Source: Ostrinia nubilalis (Eukaryota; Arthropoda; Insecta; Lepidoptera; Crambidae). From it: DNA of 64,000 nt. The stretch lies in NCBI RefSeq assembly GCF_963855985.1, contig NC_087118.1, forward strand, positions 6,324,001 through 6,388,000, read 5' to 3'. The position numbers and the translations under genes are program-made. The notes under the pieces were generated by a model that worked only from the letters and a program-made list of their open reading frames with translations, made no database searches and was not told the origin of the DNA. Below, piece after piece: positions 44,155 to 56,329 of this stretch. Within the stretch, counting starts at the first letter, position 1. Each line of letters starts with the position of its first letter.

Positions 44155-46490
44155 TAAAATCACTTTAAGAGCGTTTACGTCTAGCGTGGCATGTCAAGTT
44201 TAGGTAATTTCGATGCTATTTTTATTCACACTAAAATAATTGTGACTGTGTGCGTGTTCTCACGCTCTATAGTCAAACCAAAATACTTTGATCCACCATC
44301 GTAAAAGTGTGCCAGGCTGTCAAGTGACAGCTCAAGGAAACTATAAAATCTTCAAATCTTCCAACACCGACTCCATAATTATAAATCATGGTATACATTA
44401 GTCCTAATCAATAATAAATACGTAAATTCTTTATCAAATAGTAAATTGTCAAAGGTTTTTTACTATTTTGAGAATATTTTATACAGCCTATGTTCAGCAG
44501 AAAAAAATTTGAATTTTAATGGTGAGAGATTTTTTCAAATTCTATTCAAAACAAACTTTTCCTGTTAACTATTCTTTTTTTATCCGGAAAATGCATAACA
44601 TTTCATACCCACCAGCTGCGGGGGCAGCTAGTGGGTTATATGGGGTTCTTCCTATCAGAAAAGGTGGGTAGCCCCTACACCCACTAAAAACCTGACTGTC
44701 TGCCATGATCCATATGAGTGATATGAGGGAACGCGGGACATCGCCATTGGCTGTTGCCTGTAGCATTCGTCCTTAGCCGCCACCAGACACCTCCATGTCT
44801 AGCGACCGAGGCCTGTTAGGAAGGGACAGTTGGTGACCATAAGCTGTCCTCTTGCGCCGAGGGTGTCGGCGGCGGATAACCGGAGTGTCGGCTGAGGCCT
44901 CTCGCTCCCCCTTTCCACTGCACACTATACCATAAGATTATTTGTCTCATAAGAATATATTTTATACTAATGTAGATATTGTTTCCGAAAGCGAGCGGGT
45001 TCATTCCGTACCTGTACGCTTTATGCGTTCTCTAGCAAAAGCTGAAAATCAGTGTTCTGCCCTTTTGAGGGTAGTGTTTATACTGAGCTTTTTGCTTTTT
45101 GCATCGCTGCGGCACACATCACTCTGACGCAGGGAACTATTTGAAACGCTAGTCATCTTTAACTTATGTTGTTATGTCACCTTTGTTATGTTGCAACTGT
45201 TGAAATTATTATTAACCTGTGTAACAAAATACCAATGGTGTCACCTAGTGTGTTTCTTGACTAACTAACTTTATTTCGATATTGAATTGAATTTCAATAG
45301 CATCTATACATAATGTGTGTGTTAAAATCATTAAAAAAAGTGTGTTACAACAAATAAACAATTTATCTATTGCAAGAAAGGATTTTTTCCTGGCGGCTTG
45401 GTGACTGGAATTGAACCGCCACCGGTGCAGACTAAGAAGCTGGTGAATTGTCTGCACGTGAAAAAGAGGTTGTCCGGCTTGCAGAAATTTATAAGAGTTA
45501 CCGTTCCTTGTATGAAATTAAAAAATGTAAATAAAACAGCTCCCTCTCAATTGACACAATTTATTTTTATCTCGTATGCTCATATACAGTTAACAATTAA
45601 GATATTATAACCACTGTAATAGATAGTGCCAACCTCAAGGGATTCAGGGTCGTTAAATAGGTTCGGTTTGGTGAATATTATTGCCACTACAAATTTCTTA
45701 AAACTCAGCCTAAATATTAAAAGACTCTACTAGTTAAGATAACTGCGCGATGTCAGGTCGGAAAGACTCCTACTTGAAGGATGGAAAAGTGGGTACCTTG
45801 GAAGCCATGCGGTTATAAGCCGTTACCCTGAACGTTCCTCTCTTCTTCCGGGGTCCAACGGGTCTCGCACACTTTTAGGCTATAAGCAGCGTCCTCCACA
45901 GCCTCAAGCGCGCAGTGCCAGATGAAGCTCTTGCATCTCCTCGGCAGGAAAGCGTTCACACTCTTGCAGAGACAGAGGTTTGATGACAAGGAGGAAATGC
46001 GAAGAGATCAGCAGTTTAGAAAGGAGAAATAATTTATACGAAATGATAAGAAATCAATATGAAATATTGAAATATCTAGAATACGAAATGTCTATAAAAT
46101 AATGTAAAATATGAAATTGTAATACAAAGACGCGAGTCGCGAAAAAGGCCAGAAAAAGTCTCTTCGCGCTCCCTCACTGCCTTTATTAAAATTATAAACC
46201 CAAAGCCTGGCTTTTTTTTGTATTTTACATTGAAAATATAGCATACCAGTCAACGATTTGTGATAAAAAAATTGTATTTTTATTTAAATATCGCACAGAT
46301 ATGTGGCGCCTAAGTGAGGTCTAAAACCAACTTTTTTTATAAATTCAGTGTCGATGCGGAGGCAGTTACTCTAAACCGAATTGATTAATATTTTGCATGG
46401 CTTAATTTAAGCCCTAAAGGCACAAAATTTTGACTATTACATTACAGTTATATGAAAAAAAATTTTTCGCTCCACCCTAATACATACTGT
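44155..46490. other. Stretch without an assignable gene
   Basis: Mostly non-coding. A GC-richer block at 44,590-44,930 and another at 45,740-45,960 look like untranslated parts of retroelements but show no diagnostic motif. A B-box-like phrase on the minus strand near 45,405 (ggttcaattccagtc) hints at an old tRNA-type repeat. Confidence 0.35.
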
Positions 46491-46915
46491 AATTCTGTGT
46501 GATCTCTCGAGGCAATCGGCTCATCCACATGGTTAAACGGTTTACCCATGGTGCTACCGCTGTATAAGGGCATGCGTCATATTGGCCCATGAATACGAAT
46601 CTTATTGAACTTGTGAATTATTATTAGCTCTCACTTAAGATTTTATAATGTGTAACTCAATCGGTTTATAATTCTTATATTTATGGATCTCGTATACATG
46701 GATGTAACCTAACAGTAAGCTGCTATTGGTATAACATTTTTACTCGTGTTGGATGGAGAGTCATGAGCCAAGCTGGTACAGAAAATTACATAAAAGTAAA
46801 TTCTGTGTGTTCTCTCGAGGCAAGCTGCTCATCCGCATGGTTTTAAGGTTTACCTATGGTGCTACCGCTGTATAAATAAGGGCATACGTCAAACTGACCC
46901 ATGCATACAGATTTC
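46490..46915 (+). repeat. Two copies of a 110-bp repeat flanking a dispersed repeat
   Basis: ttctgtgtgatctctcgagg ... ggtgctaccgctgtataa at 46,490-46,600 recurs at 46,800-46,910. Between them lies the repeat shared with 41,755. This layout (copy, unique, copy) could reflect one element with long direct ends. Confidence 0.65.
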
Positions 46916-47084
46916 TAAAAAGGAATTGTAAATTCCAATTGGGTTTGTTTTATCATGTGATCGAAAATGCGTGGACTCAAGGAAAAAGGTGATGTTGTGC
47001 TTGTAGCCGTGTGAAGGTAAGTCAAGTCTTTAACATGGAATATTCTATTCTGCATTACTACAGGCATGGTTTACTTACGATCGT

Positions 47085-47162
47085 GTTATTGGGCGATCTA
47101 TCGCACAGAGTGAGGTCGCAACTGCGACCGACCGAATGTGAGATAGAACGCCCAATAACATA
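47085..47162. other. Cruciform-forming palindrome
   Basis: The arms tgttattgggcgatctatcg and its near-inverse ending cgcccaataaca enclose a second perfect inverted repeat ggtcgcaactgcgacc. It lies exactly at the 5' edge of the BEL/Pao fragment, so it may be a small foldback insertion that ended up beside or in that element. Confidence 0.75.
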
Positions 47163-47165
47163 CTA

Positions 47166-49205
47166 CTCGTATGAACTGCATGACTTCTGTGACAGTTCCG
47201 AGATTGCTTATGGCGCTGTCATTTACTTACGCACAGTTGTTGAGACTGGTAACGTTAGAGTTTTTTTTGTTTGCTCTAAAGCTCGAGTAGTTCCTCTGAA
47301 ACGTATTCCATTGCCTCGATTGGAGCTTTGCGCTGCAGTTTTATTAGCTGACCTATACAAATATGTTCGTGATACTTACCTTTCTCACATTCCCATTTTC
47401 TTGTGGTCAGATGCCACGATCGTTTTGTCCTGGCTTCGTTCCCATTCTTCTCGATGGACCACTTTTGTAGCAAATCGTGTAAGTCACATACAAGAGATCT
47501 CACCTTCTGAATGTTGGCACCACGTTTCTTCTGGAGATAATCCAGCTGACATCTGTTCTCGCGGACTTCTTCCTAACGAAATTTTAAATAATTCCTTATG
47601 GTGGGCGGGACCGTATTGGCTGTCACAGGAGAAAGAGTCATGGCCTTCTCATTCTCTTGCTTTATCAAAACAGGACGAGGATCTTGTACAAGCTGAATCT
47701 CGCAAGTCAGTGGCATTAGTGACGGGAAATGTAAATGAAAGCGACAATTTTAACGTTTTAACCGATTTAACGAACAGATTTTCATCTTTACAAAAACTTT
47801 TAAACGTTCTATCGTATGTTAATCGTTTTATCAACCGACTTCGAAAGCGCCGTAATAAACATGAAAGCATTTTAACGTCACAACGCGTTAATGCAGTTAG
47901 TTAAACACGCACAACTTCAAACCTTTTCAAATGAGATTGTTAATCTAAAATCTCAAAAACCTTTAGCAAAACCATTTCGAAAACTTAATCCGTTTATCGA
48001 CGACTTTGGTTGCCTCAGGGTGGGCGGTAGACTATCACGCTCAGGGCTGGAGTATGATCACAAACATCCTGCTCTGTAACCCTCAGATCATTCGCTAACT
48101 GATCTAATAATCAACTTCATTCATCGTAGCTATTGTCACCCAGGCGTTAATACGACTCATTTTTTGCTCTTACAGCAATTTTGGGTAGTTTCTGCAAAAC
48201 GGACAATTCGCCGCATTCTTGCTAAATGCATAAATTGCTACCGATTGCATCCACAGCCATTGCAACCATTCATGAGTGACCTTCCGGCTTATCGTGTTAA
48301 CCAGGTGAAGCCTTTCTCTGTGGTGGGTGGGTGTCGATTTTGGCGGACCGTTCCGCATAAAATTAGGTCCTCATCGTGGCGCGAAGATCGATAAAGCGTA
48401 CCTCTGTCTGTTTATATACCTCGCAACTAAAGCGGTCCACTTGGAGGTCGTGTCTACGCTATCCACAGACGGTTTCATCGCTGCTCTTCGCCGTTTCGTA
48501 GCACGTCGCGGTCGTTGCAATGTCATACATGCCGATTGTGGAACCAACTTCGTCGGTACTCGAAACCAACTTGCATCGTTAATGCAAGATGCTTGACAAG
48601 CGGAGAAGATTGAGTTCAAATTCAATCCTCCCTCGGCTCCCCACTTCGGAGGTGTTTGGGAGATAGGTACAAATAAAAGCGGCTAAAAATAATTTATATC
48701 GGGTCGTTGGCGATCAAGTCTTAACTTTTGAAGAGCTGACGACACTTTTCGTACAAATCGAAGCCATTTTAAATTCGAGACCGTTGTGTCCCGTAAGTGC
48801 TGATCCCAGCGATCTGTCAGCATTGACACCAGGTCATTTCTTAACGTTAGAACCGTTAACAGCGGTCCCCGATGAAGATCTTTCTTCCATTAACATTAAT
48901 CGGCTTCATCGGTGGCAGTTGTTGCAATCTTTCCATCAGAATTTCTGGTCCAGATGGAAACACGAATATCTTAACTCTTTAACGCAACGCGCTAAATGGA
49001 CAAAAGATTCAAAACCATTGGCTGTACGATCGATGGTCATCATTAAGGATGACAATCGAGCGCCGTTACACTGGACCCTCGGTAGGGTGCAGCAGCTCAT
49101 TGCTGGAGCTGACGGAATCGTTAGAATTGCCATGGTTAAAACTGCAACCAATAACTTGATTCAGCGTCCATTGGTTAAGTTATGCCCTCTGCCAATCGAG
49201 GCCTA
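47166..49205 (+). pseudogene. pol: BEL/Pao pol remnant: RNase H and integrase
   Basis: Broken plus-strand pol of a BEL/Pao retrotransposon. 47,166-47,904 encodes the RNase H-like region (SYELHDFCDSSEIAYGAVIY, LPRLELCAAVLLADL, FLWSDATIVLSWL, GDNPADICSRGL). Further frames carry the integrase finger (HPGVNTTHFLLLQQFW, CINCYRLHPQP), the catalytic core (VDFGGPFRIKLG, IHADCGTNFVGTRNQL, then PHFGGVWE) and the C-terminal region typical of this family (WSRWKHEYLNSLTQRAKW, APLHWTLGRVQQL; ending 49,205). Several frameshifts and one stop (near 48,080) separate the pieces. Gag, protease and reverse transcriptase are missing. Confidence 0.88.
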
Positions 49206-49354
49206 ACTTAATTTCAATCTCGTATCGTATTCGTATCATATCGTTTATCGTAAACTTAGTTTTAGTTTTATCAATAGCTTATCGTATATATCGTTTATCA
49301 GTCTTAGCGTTAGTAATTAACCAGAAAATACCATAGATATTTTGGTGGGCGGGA

Positions 49355-49756
49355 TGTTCCGTCATCGTAACTTTTCGTTTAATTTTCATAATAATCGCGG
49401 GTATCGATGTCTCTGCATAAGTATCAATGTAGTGACAAAAAGCAGTCAAACTAGGCTGCTTATGCGCTCCGTCCTTCGAGTTGGATTTTTATTGACAACT
49501 TGAGGGCAGTCACGCTTTGGAGGCCGCACCGGTCACATCGCCATCTTCTATTCGTATCTAACGGGCCCGTCGACGCGTGTGCTAGTCACCCTCCCATGTG
49601 ATCTCAACTTACCACATCATCTACACGCCCAAATGTGCTAGAAACCGAAGGAATTCCCAACTGCTGTTGCCCAAACTCGAGGTGGAACTGTCAACGATCT
49701 GCTCAAGGTACGTGAGTGCATAGTATTTTGTCATTGCGTACTGCTCGTACAGAACA
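49355..49756 (+). repeat. Candidate 3' LTR of the BEL/Pao element
   Basis: A purine tract ggtgggcggga ends at 49,354 and the next base starts TGTTCCGTCATCG. A matching end ACAGAACA lies at 49,749-49,756, giving TGTTC...GAACA ends and a 402-bp LTR. The 3' border is inferred from that symmetry, because no 5' LTR is available for comparison. Confidence 0.6.
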
Positions 49757-50225
49757 TCGATCCCCTTTTACCGGCAAGCCTTCTACGGTTTGATCCAGGT
49801 GTAGCAGGAAGCCACCAATCGCCTTTTAATCGTGGTGCGTTTGCTACACAAGGACTAAAATAATATCTGAGGAAACATTTGGCTCGAGGCAACCAACATC
49901 TTCTTCTGTGCAACTCAATATTACGACATCTACACTTTCCGTAAGTTCGCCTCCAAATTCACTTGAAATGGTCAACGACATAATGATTGCCACAAAACCA
50001 AATAACAGCAACAAACCTGCGTCATCCCTCTCCCCATCCATATTTGATCAAGAGTTTATTGATGGATATTACGACAACTGTGATCTTAACAAAACAGATA
50101 ATTATAACACGATTGAAGTTGCTGCTCAAATTCACGCAAATAGTGTTGATGGACGGGATGTAGTACGTGAGAAGAAGCAGACAGTTGTTACAACTTGCTG
50201 CAGTAAAAAGACAATGCCGGAAATT

Positions 50226-50711
50226 GGCGTCTTTTTTTTTTCGCGCGGCCATCGACCAAACTTTGTTTTTTGATTACAAAATAGTGTAATAAACCAAACT
50301 TACTATGACTTGTATACCTCTAAACTCAGTCTGAACTGAGTTACGAGCATTAGAAGTTTGATGATTTTCATACTAGATTTTCTTTTTGCGCGCAAAGTTT
50401 TGTAAGAAATTGCAACAAAATAGTGAGATTGTATGTGTAAACAAACAATATCATCCATTAAAAGCTCCAGACATCATTATGGAGCAGAATCAGCGCAATA
50501 AAAAAATAGCGCAATATTTTGTTGCAATTTCTCACAAAACTTGCGCACAAAAAGCAAATCTAGTATGAAAATCATCAAACTTCTAATGCTCGTAACTCAG
50601 TTCAGACTGAGTTTAGAGGTATACATGTCATAGTAAGTTTGGTTTATTACACTATTTTGTAATCAAAAAACAAAGTTTGGTCGATGGCCGCGCGAAAAAA
50701 AAAAAGACGCC
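50226..50711. mobile_element. Foldback element of 486 bp
   Basis: Near-perfect palindrome: arms of roughly 200 bp start GGCGTCTTTTTTTTTCGCGC at 50,226 and mirror the end at 50,711. The ends meet around a loop near 50,430-50,510. It interrupts the transposase-like gene between two coding segments. No clear target duplication is seen. Confidence 0.85.
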
Positions 50712-50931
50712 ACCTTCCATACAAAATCTGGCATTGCCATTTCTAATGGTGCAATATTTTGCGGACCGGACACTATAGAAGTACTAGACACTGAATATCG
50801 ACCAAAATCTTTATCTGAAAAGCCCCCAGCCGTTATATTATCATGTTCTGACTTAAACTCATTTCCAGTTATTGTGTCAGAAGAAATAATAGTCACAGAT
50901 AATAATATGCCTTTAAATGAGGAAACAACAA

Positions 50932-52797
50932 ACTTTGATTTTTAATATTAATAGAAACAAGGCTAACTTTGACGATGTAAATGATGCACTATCAAGAGTT
51001 CTAAGTTGGTTCACCGCAAACAATCTGCAGCTCAATGCTAAAAAAACAAAATGTATTAAATTCACTCTGCCCAACGTAAAATCTGTTGATACCCAAATAA
51101 TATTGAATAATGATACAATTGAGCTTGTGGATACGACGATATTTTTGGGACTTACACTGGACTCTAAACTTCAGTGGGGACCCCATATAACAGCTCTAGC
51201 AAGTAGGCTTAGCTCAGCTGCTTTTGCAATTAAGAAAATAAGATCTCTAACTGATATTCCAACAGCTCGCTTAGTTTACTTTAGTTACTTTCATAGCCTG
51301 CTATCATATGGAATCTTACTATGGGGAAAGGCAGCTGATTTTGAAACTATATTCATCCTACAAAAAAGAGCTATTAGGTCCATTTATAAATTGAAACCAA
51401 GAGCATCCCTCAGGGAGAAGTTTAAAGAAATTGGTATTCTCACGGCCGCCTCACAGTACATCTTAAATTGTATTATATTTGTTCACCAAAATATAAATAA
51501 ATACTTGTAAAATAGCGTCGTTCACAACTTTAACACGAGAAACAAAAATAAATTAGCTATACCTAATCTTAGACTTCCAAAATATATGGTACTTTTATGG
51601 GACAGAGTATTCACTATTATAACAAAGTTCCTGAAGACTATAAAAAACTACCCATTAATAAATTTAAAAGTATAGTAAAGAACACTTACTAAAAAAGCTT
51701 ATTACACTACAAATCATTACCTTAATGATAAATTACCTTGGAAATAAGTCTCTCAGGCTCTCACAATGTACCTAATTTAATTGTATAGATACATTAGTTG
51801 CCATCTCTTTCTATTATATTATGGTGCCTTGCTTTTCTGTCTGGAGTTTTCATACCTTGTCTACTAAATAGTTTTATATCTGGCACTTAGTCAGAAGGGT
51901 ATCTTGGACTTGTCATGCTCACTAAAATGTCTTTGGGGTAGTGGCGTGTGAGGCGGGTCGCTACATTCCCTACAATATGGTCGAGTGAAGCGATGGCTGG
52001 TTCACACGTCATGTCTGTGAACAGGCGCTGCCTTTGGGGACTGGTCAAGACAAGATATACCTACCTTAAATTTTTTAACATAACAATTAACAATCAACTT
52101 AGACAGTGGCACGGCACTAAATATAAGTATATACAATTTATTTAAAACTACCACACGGTTTTGTTACGGTGCCTTGCTTTTATCTCTAGAGTTTTCTTGC
52201 CTTGTCTCCTAAATAGTTTTATATCTGGCACTTGGCCACAAGGATATCTTAGACTTGTCATGCTCACTAAAATGTCTCTGGGGTAGTGGCGTGTGAGGCG
52301 GGTCATTACATTCCCTATAATATGGTCGAGTGAAGCGATGGCTGGTTCACACGTCATGTCTGTGAACAGGCGCTGCCTTCGGGGACTGGTCAAGGAAAGA
52401 TATACCTGACATAAAATATATGTATCAAAACGCAACAATTAACCTAGAAATTAGCACGGCACTAAAGAAATATATTCAAAACTGCCACGCGGTCTCGTGC
52501 TAGATGGGCGTCTTTAAAGGCCACCTTCTATCAACGGGAGCGCGTGGTAAGTAACTTGCTTCTGAATGTATGTAATATCCTACTTTTTTATATTTTTTTA
52601 TATTTTTAAACCGGCAGACAGTGGTGACTGAGTTTGTTGCGGCGCTTCTTCTCAGCACTTGCCAAATGTTTGTCTCGAAGCGCTGGTAGGGCAAAAAAAG
52701 AATGAGACATGTATAGGCTCCTTAAGAGCATTTGACGATTTGCAAGAACTAATTTAATTAGTCTAAACAAATAAAGATAATTTTGATTTTGATTTTG
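50932..52797 (+). mobile_element. 5'-truncated LINE inside the transposase-like gene
   Basis: Flanked by the 6-bp duplication AACAAC (50,926-50,931, 52,798-52,803). It starts within the reverse transcriptase just after the catalytic Asp-Asp (TLIFNINRNKANFDDV; open to 51,510: LNAKKTKCIKFTLP, FLGLTLDSKLQWGPHI, LQKRAIRSIYKLKPRASL). A 3' region with an internal repeat follows, ending in aataaagataattttgattt-type tail repeats. A short copy of this tail lies at 62,167-62,280. Confidence 0.85.
51823..52512 (+). repeat. 345-bp tandem duplication in the LINE 3' region
   Basis: ggtgccttgctttt ... atatctggcacttag ... ggtcgagtgaagcgatggct ... gaacaggcgctgcctt at 51,823 is repeated from 52,168 with about 8 percent divergence. 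Minus-strand open frames over it are not supported by any motif. Confidence 0.8.
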
Positions 52798-54965
52798 AAC
52801 AACGACACTGATTCTTACTCCGTCCACAAGCACTCCAGAAGTGGTGCTTCGTTCTTCATACGATCTAGAGAATAACATTGCGGAAGAGGTAGAAATAGAT
52901 ACCATCAATATAGGACACTCTTTAGATACTAGTACTCCTTTGGCCTCGCCTTCCACATCGACAATAATGCGTATCAATGATGAAAATATAAGTTTATCTA
53001 ACATTAACACACCAAATTCATCTATGTGTGCAGCAAACTCATCTGCTAATGATGAAACCTATACTCCGTCCCACTGTGATAGTGATACAACAGAAGAAAG
53101 TAACACAGAAAGTAAACAGACTAAGAGAAAGAGGAAAATTAAGAAGAAAACGGATGTGGGAAAAATACGAAAAGTTAAGAGGGACGAATGGATAGATAAT
53201 AAAAGGAAAATATTAAAAAAACAGGGTTTGAGTTACAACAGCCGAGGAGGGAAAGAGAGACCTGCAAAATCTTTATTAGCTGGTTGTGACATTAATAAAT
53301 GCCGATTAAAATGCAAACAGAAAATATCACTGGATATTCGAAAACAATTACTCAAACGATTTTGGTCCCTTGGCAGTCGTATGCGACAATGGGAATTATT
53401 ATCCCGATGGTGTCAAAGGATTGGAAAGAGACGTATTACGACAGAGAACCCATCGAAAAGAAAGTTTTCTATTAGATACAATCTGCCAAGAGGTTCAGGT
53501 AATGTTGAACAAGAGCGTGTTTTAGTGTGCAAAAGGATGTTTTTGGACACCTTCGCTATTGGTGAAGGTGTAGTACGAACAGCCTTGAATAAAATCACTG
53601 ACGGTGACGGACTGATAACAGAAGGTGATATGAGAGGACATCATGATAATCACCCTATAGTCGAGAATGACGAAATGGTTAAAAGCGTTTGTGATCACGT
53701 AAAATCTTTCACCCCAGTTGAAGCACATTATACTCGGAAAGAATCCTCCAAATTATACTTAGATAGTGACTTAACAATGACTAAAATGTTTAAGCTTTAT
53801 AAGGAGTGGGTAACAGAATCAGATTCTAACAAAGCTAAGACACAGAGGCAGTATACTGATATTGTAAATGAAAACTTTAACATGGAGTTTCACAGGCCTA
53901 AGAAAGACCAGTGCGATGAATGCACCGCGTATAAAAATCTGCTGAAGCCAATAAATCGAGATGATCAAGTTCGATATGATGAGCTTTTGAAAAATAAGGA
54001 CCTGGCACGAAGTTTAAAAAATGAAGACAAATTATCTGCTTTGCGATCACCTAGTACAATTGTAACTGCAGCATTTGACTTTCAAAAGGTTCATTCGGCT
54101 CCTCATGCCGAAAGTAGCATTTTGTATTATAAAAGAAAGCTTAACGTTTTTAATTTTACGATTTTTGAAATGGGACAGAAAGTTGGAAAATGCTACATGT
54201 GGCATGAGGGTACGGCTAAACGAGGTGCAAACGAGGTGGCTAGCTGTGTTTACGATTTCATCAGGGATCAATCCTCAAAAGGCATACTAAATATCAATTT
54301 GTATTCTGACAATTGTGGGGGCCAGAATAGGAATAGAATCGTTTTCATGATGTACTTAGTGGCGGCCAAACAATTCAATGTAAACATAACTCACCGTTTT
54401 TTTGAGAAAGGCCACACGCAGAATGAGAACGACAGTATTCATGCGTTAATAGAGCGTTGTGCTAAAAACAAGAAAATTTATACGCCTGAGCAATGGTTTG
54501 CTTTAGTAAGATGGGCCAAAAAAAATGGAAATCCTTACAAGGTTAAAGAAATAGCATCTGAAGATATTTTGGATTTTAAAAAGTTACTAAAGGGAAAAAA
54601 CTGGGTAAAAAATCTGAAAAGCCAAAAAATTATGTGGTCCAGAATTAGAGAAATCAATGTAGAATCTACAGAACCAGATACGTTTAATTACAAATACCAA
54701 TTTGATGAACCTTACCAGCATTTAGTTGTGCACAGAGCCCAAAATCTTAGGCGGCAAAATCAGGCAGACGAAGAGTTGACACAGGCTTACACTGGAACAT
54801 TACCGATTCCCCTTGCCAAAATAGCTGATCTCAAGTACCTTTGCGAGCACAACGTTATTCCTAGACAATATCATGGTTTTTTTTAACTCTCTCTCAGCTG
54901 GTGATGCTGATGAGCAATCAGAGTCAGATGAAGATTAGGTTCTAATTAGTTTAAAGAGTACAAAT

Positions 54966-55114
54966 TAAAAAAAAAAAAAACCGACTCCAAAAAACATACA
55001 CTAAAAAGTAGAAAAATAATTAGTAATCTTATTTATTAGGACGAATTAATATTTATGTATACCATGATTGATACTTCTGGAGTCGGTGCCAAGATTGGAG
55101 TCGGTTTTTTTTTT
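54966..55114. repeat. Small element with inverted AAAAACCGACTCC ends
   Basis: aaaaaaccgactccaa at 54,975 is the inverse of ttggagtcggtttttt at 55,095, enclosing about 110 bp of AT-rich sequence. It resembles the common short repeats ending in gagtcggtt such as the one ending at 56,921. Confidence 0.65.
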
Positions 55115-55156
55115 AATAAAAATTAACTTATTTCTTCCTTTTTAGTTACTTATTAT

Positions 55157-56257
55157 TATAGTCCAGTCATTTAAGCTTAAATTAGGTAAGAATCTCGGAA
55201 TTCGAGATACCCAGCTGTAAGTCTGTAAATACTTGTATATTGACACCCTAAAAGTTGTCTCAAAACCTATATATGGTAGGGTGTAAGCGACTATTAAATT
55301 TTAAGGTCAAAGGTCACAAAAATCGGTTTTTTGCGCTTTTTTTGGAAATATCTCATTTCCTATGGGTTTTTTGCTATTTGTATTTATTATCAATATTGTA
55401 GAATACAAAATTCTCTACAAATTTTGTTCAAAAAATTTTTTTATACGGTGAACCGTTTTCGACATAGAGGGCGGCCGCTAGTACTTATAATAAATCTGTA
55501 GAGAGGTCAATTCTATACATTAAATATATTTTCAAAATAACTATCAGGGGGTGATTAGTGATCGATACTGATGCCAAAAATGCAATCAGTAAAATTTTTG
55601 TCTATCTGTCTGTCCGTCTGTATGTTCCTTATAGAAACAAAAACTACTCGACGGATTTTAACGAAACTTGGTACAATTATTCTTCATACACCTGGGCAGG
55701 TTATAGTATACTTAGGAATTCCCACGGGAACAGGAATTAGCGGGAAAATCCTTTTGTATGAAAAATCTAAACGCTTAACGGAAGTTAAACGCTTGAAATT
55801 TGGCATGTAGGTACCTTAGTAAACTTAAAGCTTAGTTACAACAAGGAATTCCCGAAATTCCCACGGGAATTAGCGGGAAAATCCTTTTGTATGAAAAATC
55901 TAAACCGCTTAAGTTGACCTGAAGTGATGCAGTGACCGCGCGCTCTCCGCCCTCTATCTCGAAAACGGTTCACCGTATAAAAAAAATTTTTAAACAAAAT
56001 TTGTAGAGAATTTAGTATTCTACAATATTGATAATAAACACAAATAGCAAAAAACCCATAGGAAATGAGATATTTCTAAAAAAAAGCGCAAAAAAAACGA
56101 TTTTTATGACCGTTGACCTTGAAATTTAATAGTTGCTTACACCCTACCATATGTAGGTTTTGAGACAACTTTTAGGGTGTCAATATACACGTGTTTACAG
56201 ACTTACAGCTGGGTATCTCGAATTCCGAGGTGAACTTACTATAATGACTGGACTATA
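55157..56257. mobile_element. Long-arm foldback element with a nested repeat
   Basis: Arms of about 310 bp: the left starts TATAGTCCAGTCATT (55,157) and runs to about 55,470; the right is its inverse from about 55,945 to 56,257. Arm identity is roughly 90 percent, with matching phrases such as ccctaaaagttgtctcaaaa and acggtgaaccgttttcga. TA at both outer ends may be the target duplication. The centre (55,485-55,930) is a reverse-complement copy of the interspersed repeat at 38,757-39,390. Confidence 0.85.
55485..55930 (-). repeat. Interspersed repeat copy 2 (inverse of 38,757-39,390)
   Basis: Shares tataataaatctgtagagag, ctatcagggggtgattagtg and the tctgtctgtccgtctgt run with the inverse of copy 1. 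It sits in the loop of the foldback. Confidence 0.8.
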
Positions 56258-56329
56258 CCTTGATGTTACCACTGAATGTAGGCCGTACATTGAGACTATA
56301 TTCTTCATGTCAAATGTAAAATAATAATC

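Larger units (their letters stand above)
49840..54886 (+). pseudogene. DDE-transposase-like gene (Sola-like / DUF7869-type), split by two insertions
   Basis: The main frame 52,804-54,886 encodes about 690 residues. The N-terminal 150 are Ser/Thr/Asp- and Lys-rich. A Cys-containing region follows (DQCDECTAYKNLL), then the presumed catalytic core: VTAAFDFQKV (first Asp), LYSDNCGGQNRNR (second Asp) and FFEKGHTQNENDSIHALIE (last acidic residue). Gene sequence resumes on the left side of a LINE (50,712-50,925) and again left of a foldback (49,840-50,225), and the frames agree across the LINE target duplication. The stop at 54,886 follows an 8-T run; one T fewer would extend the protein by about 18 residues to QSESDED. 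I recall GHTQ-x-E/N-x-DS and SDNC-GQN as marks of a transposase-derived family, perhaps Sola; the family name is tentative. The upstream start is not found (stop near 49,825). Confidence 0.7.

Noticed and set aside
52148..52438. 96-codon minus-strand frame in the LINE 3' region
   Set aside because: It lies within a 345-bp tandem duplication and is broken in the first unit; no motif.
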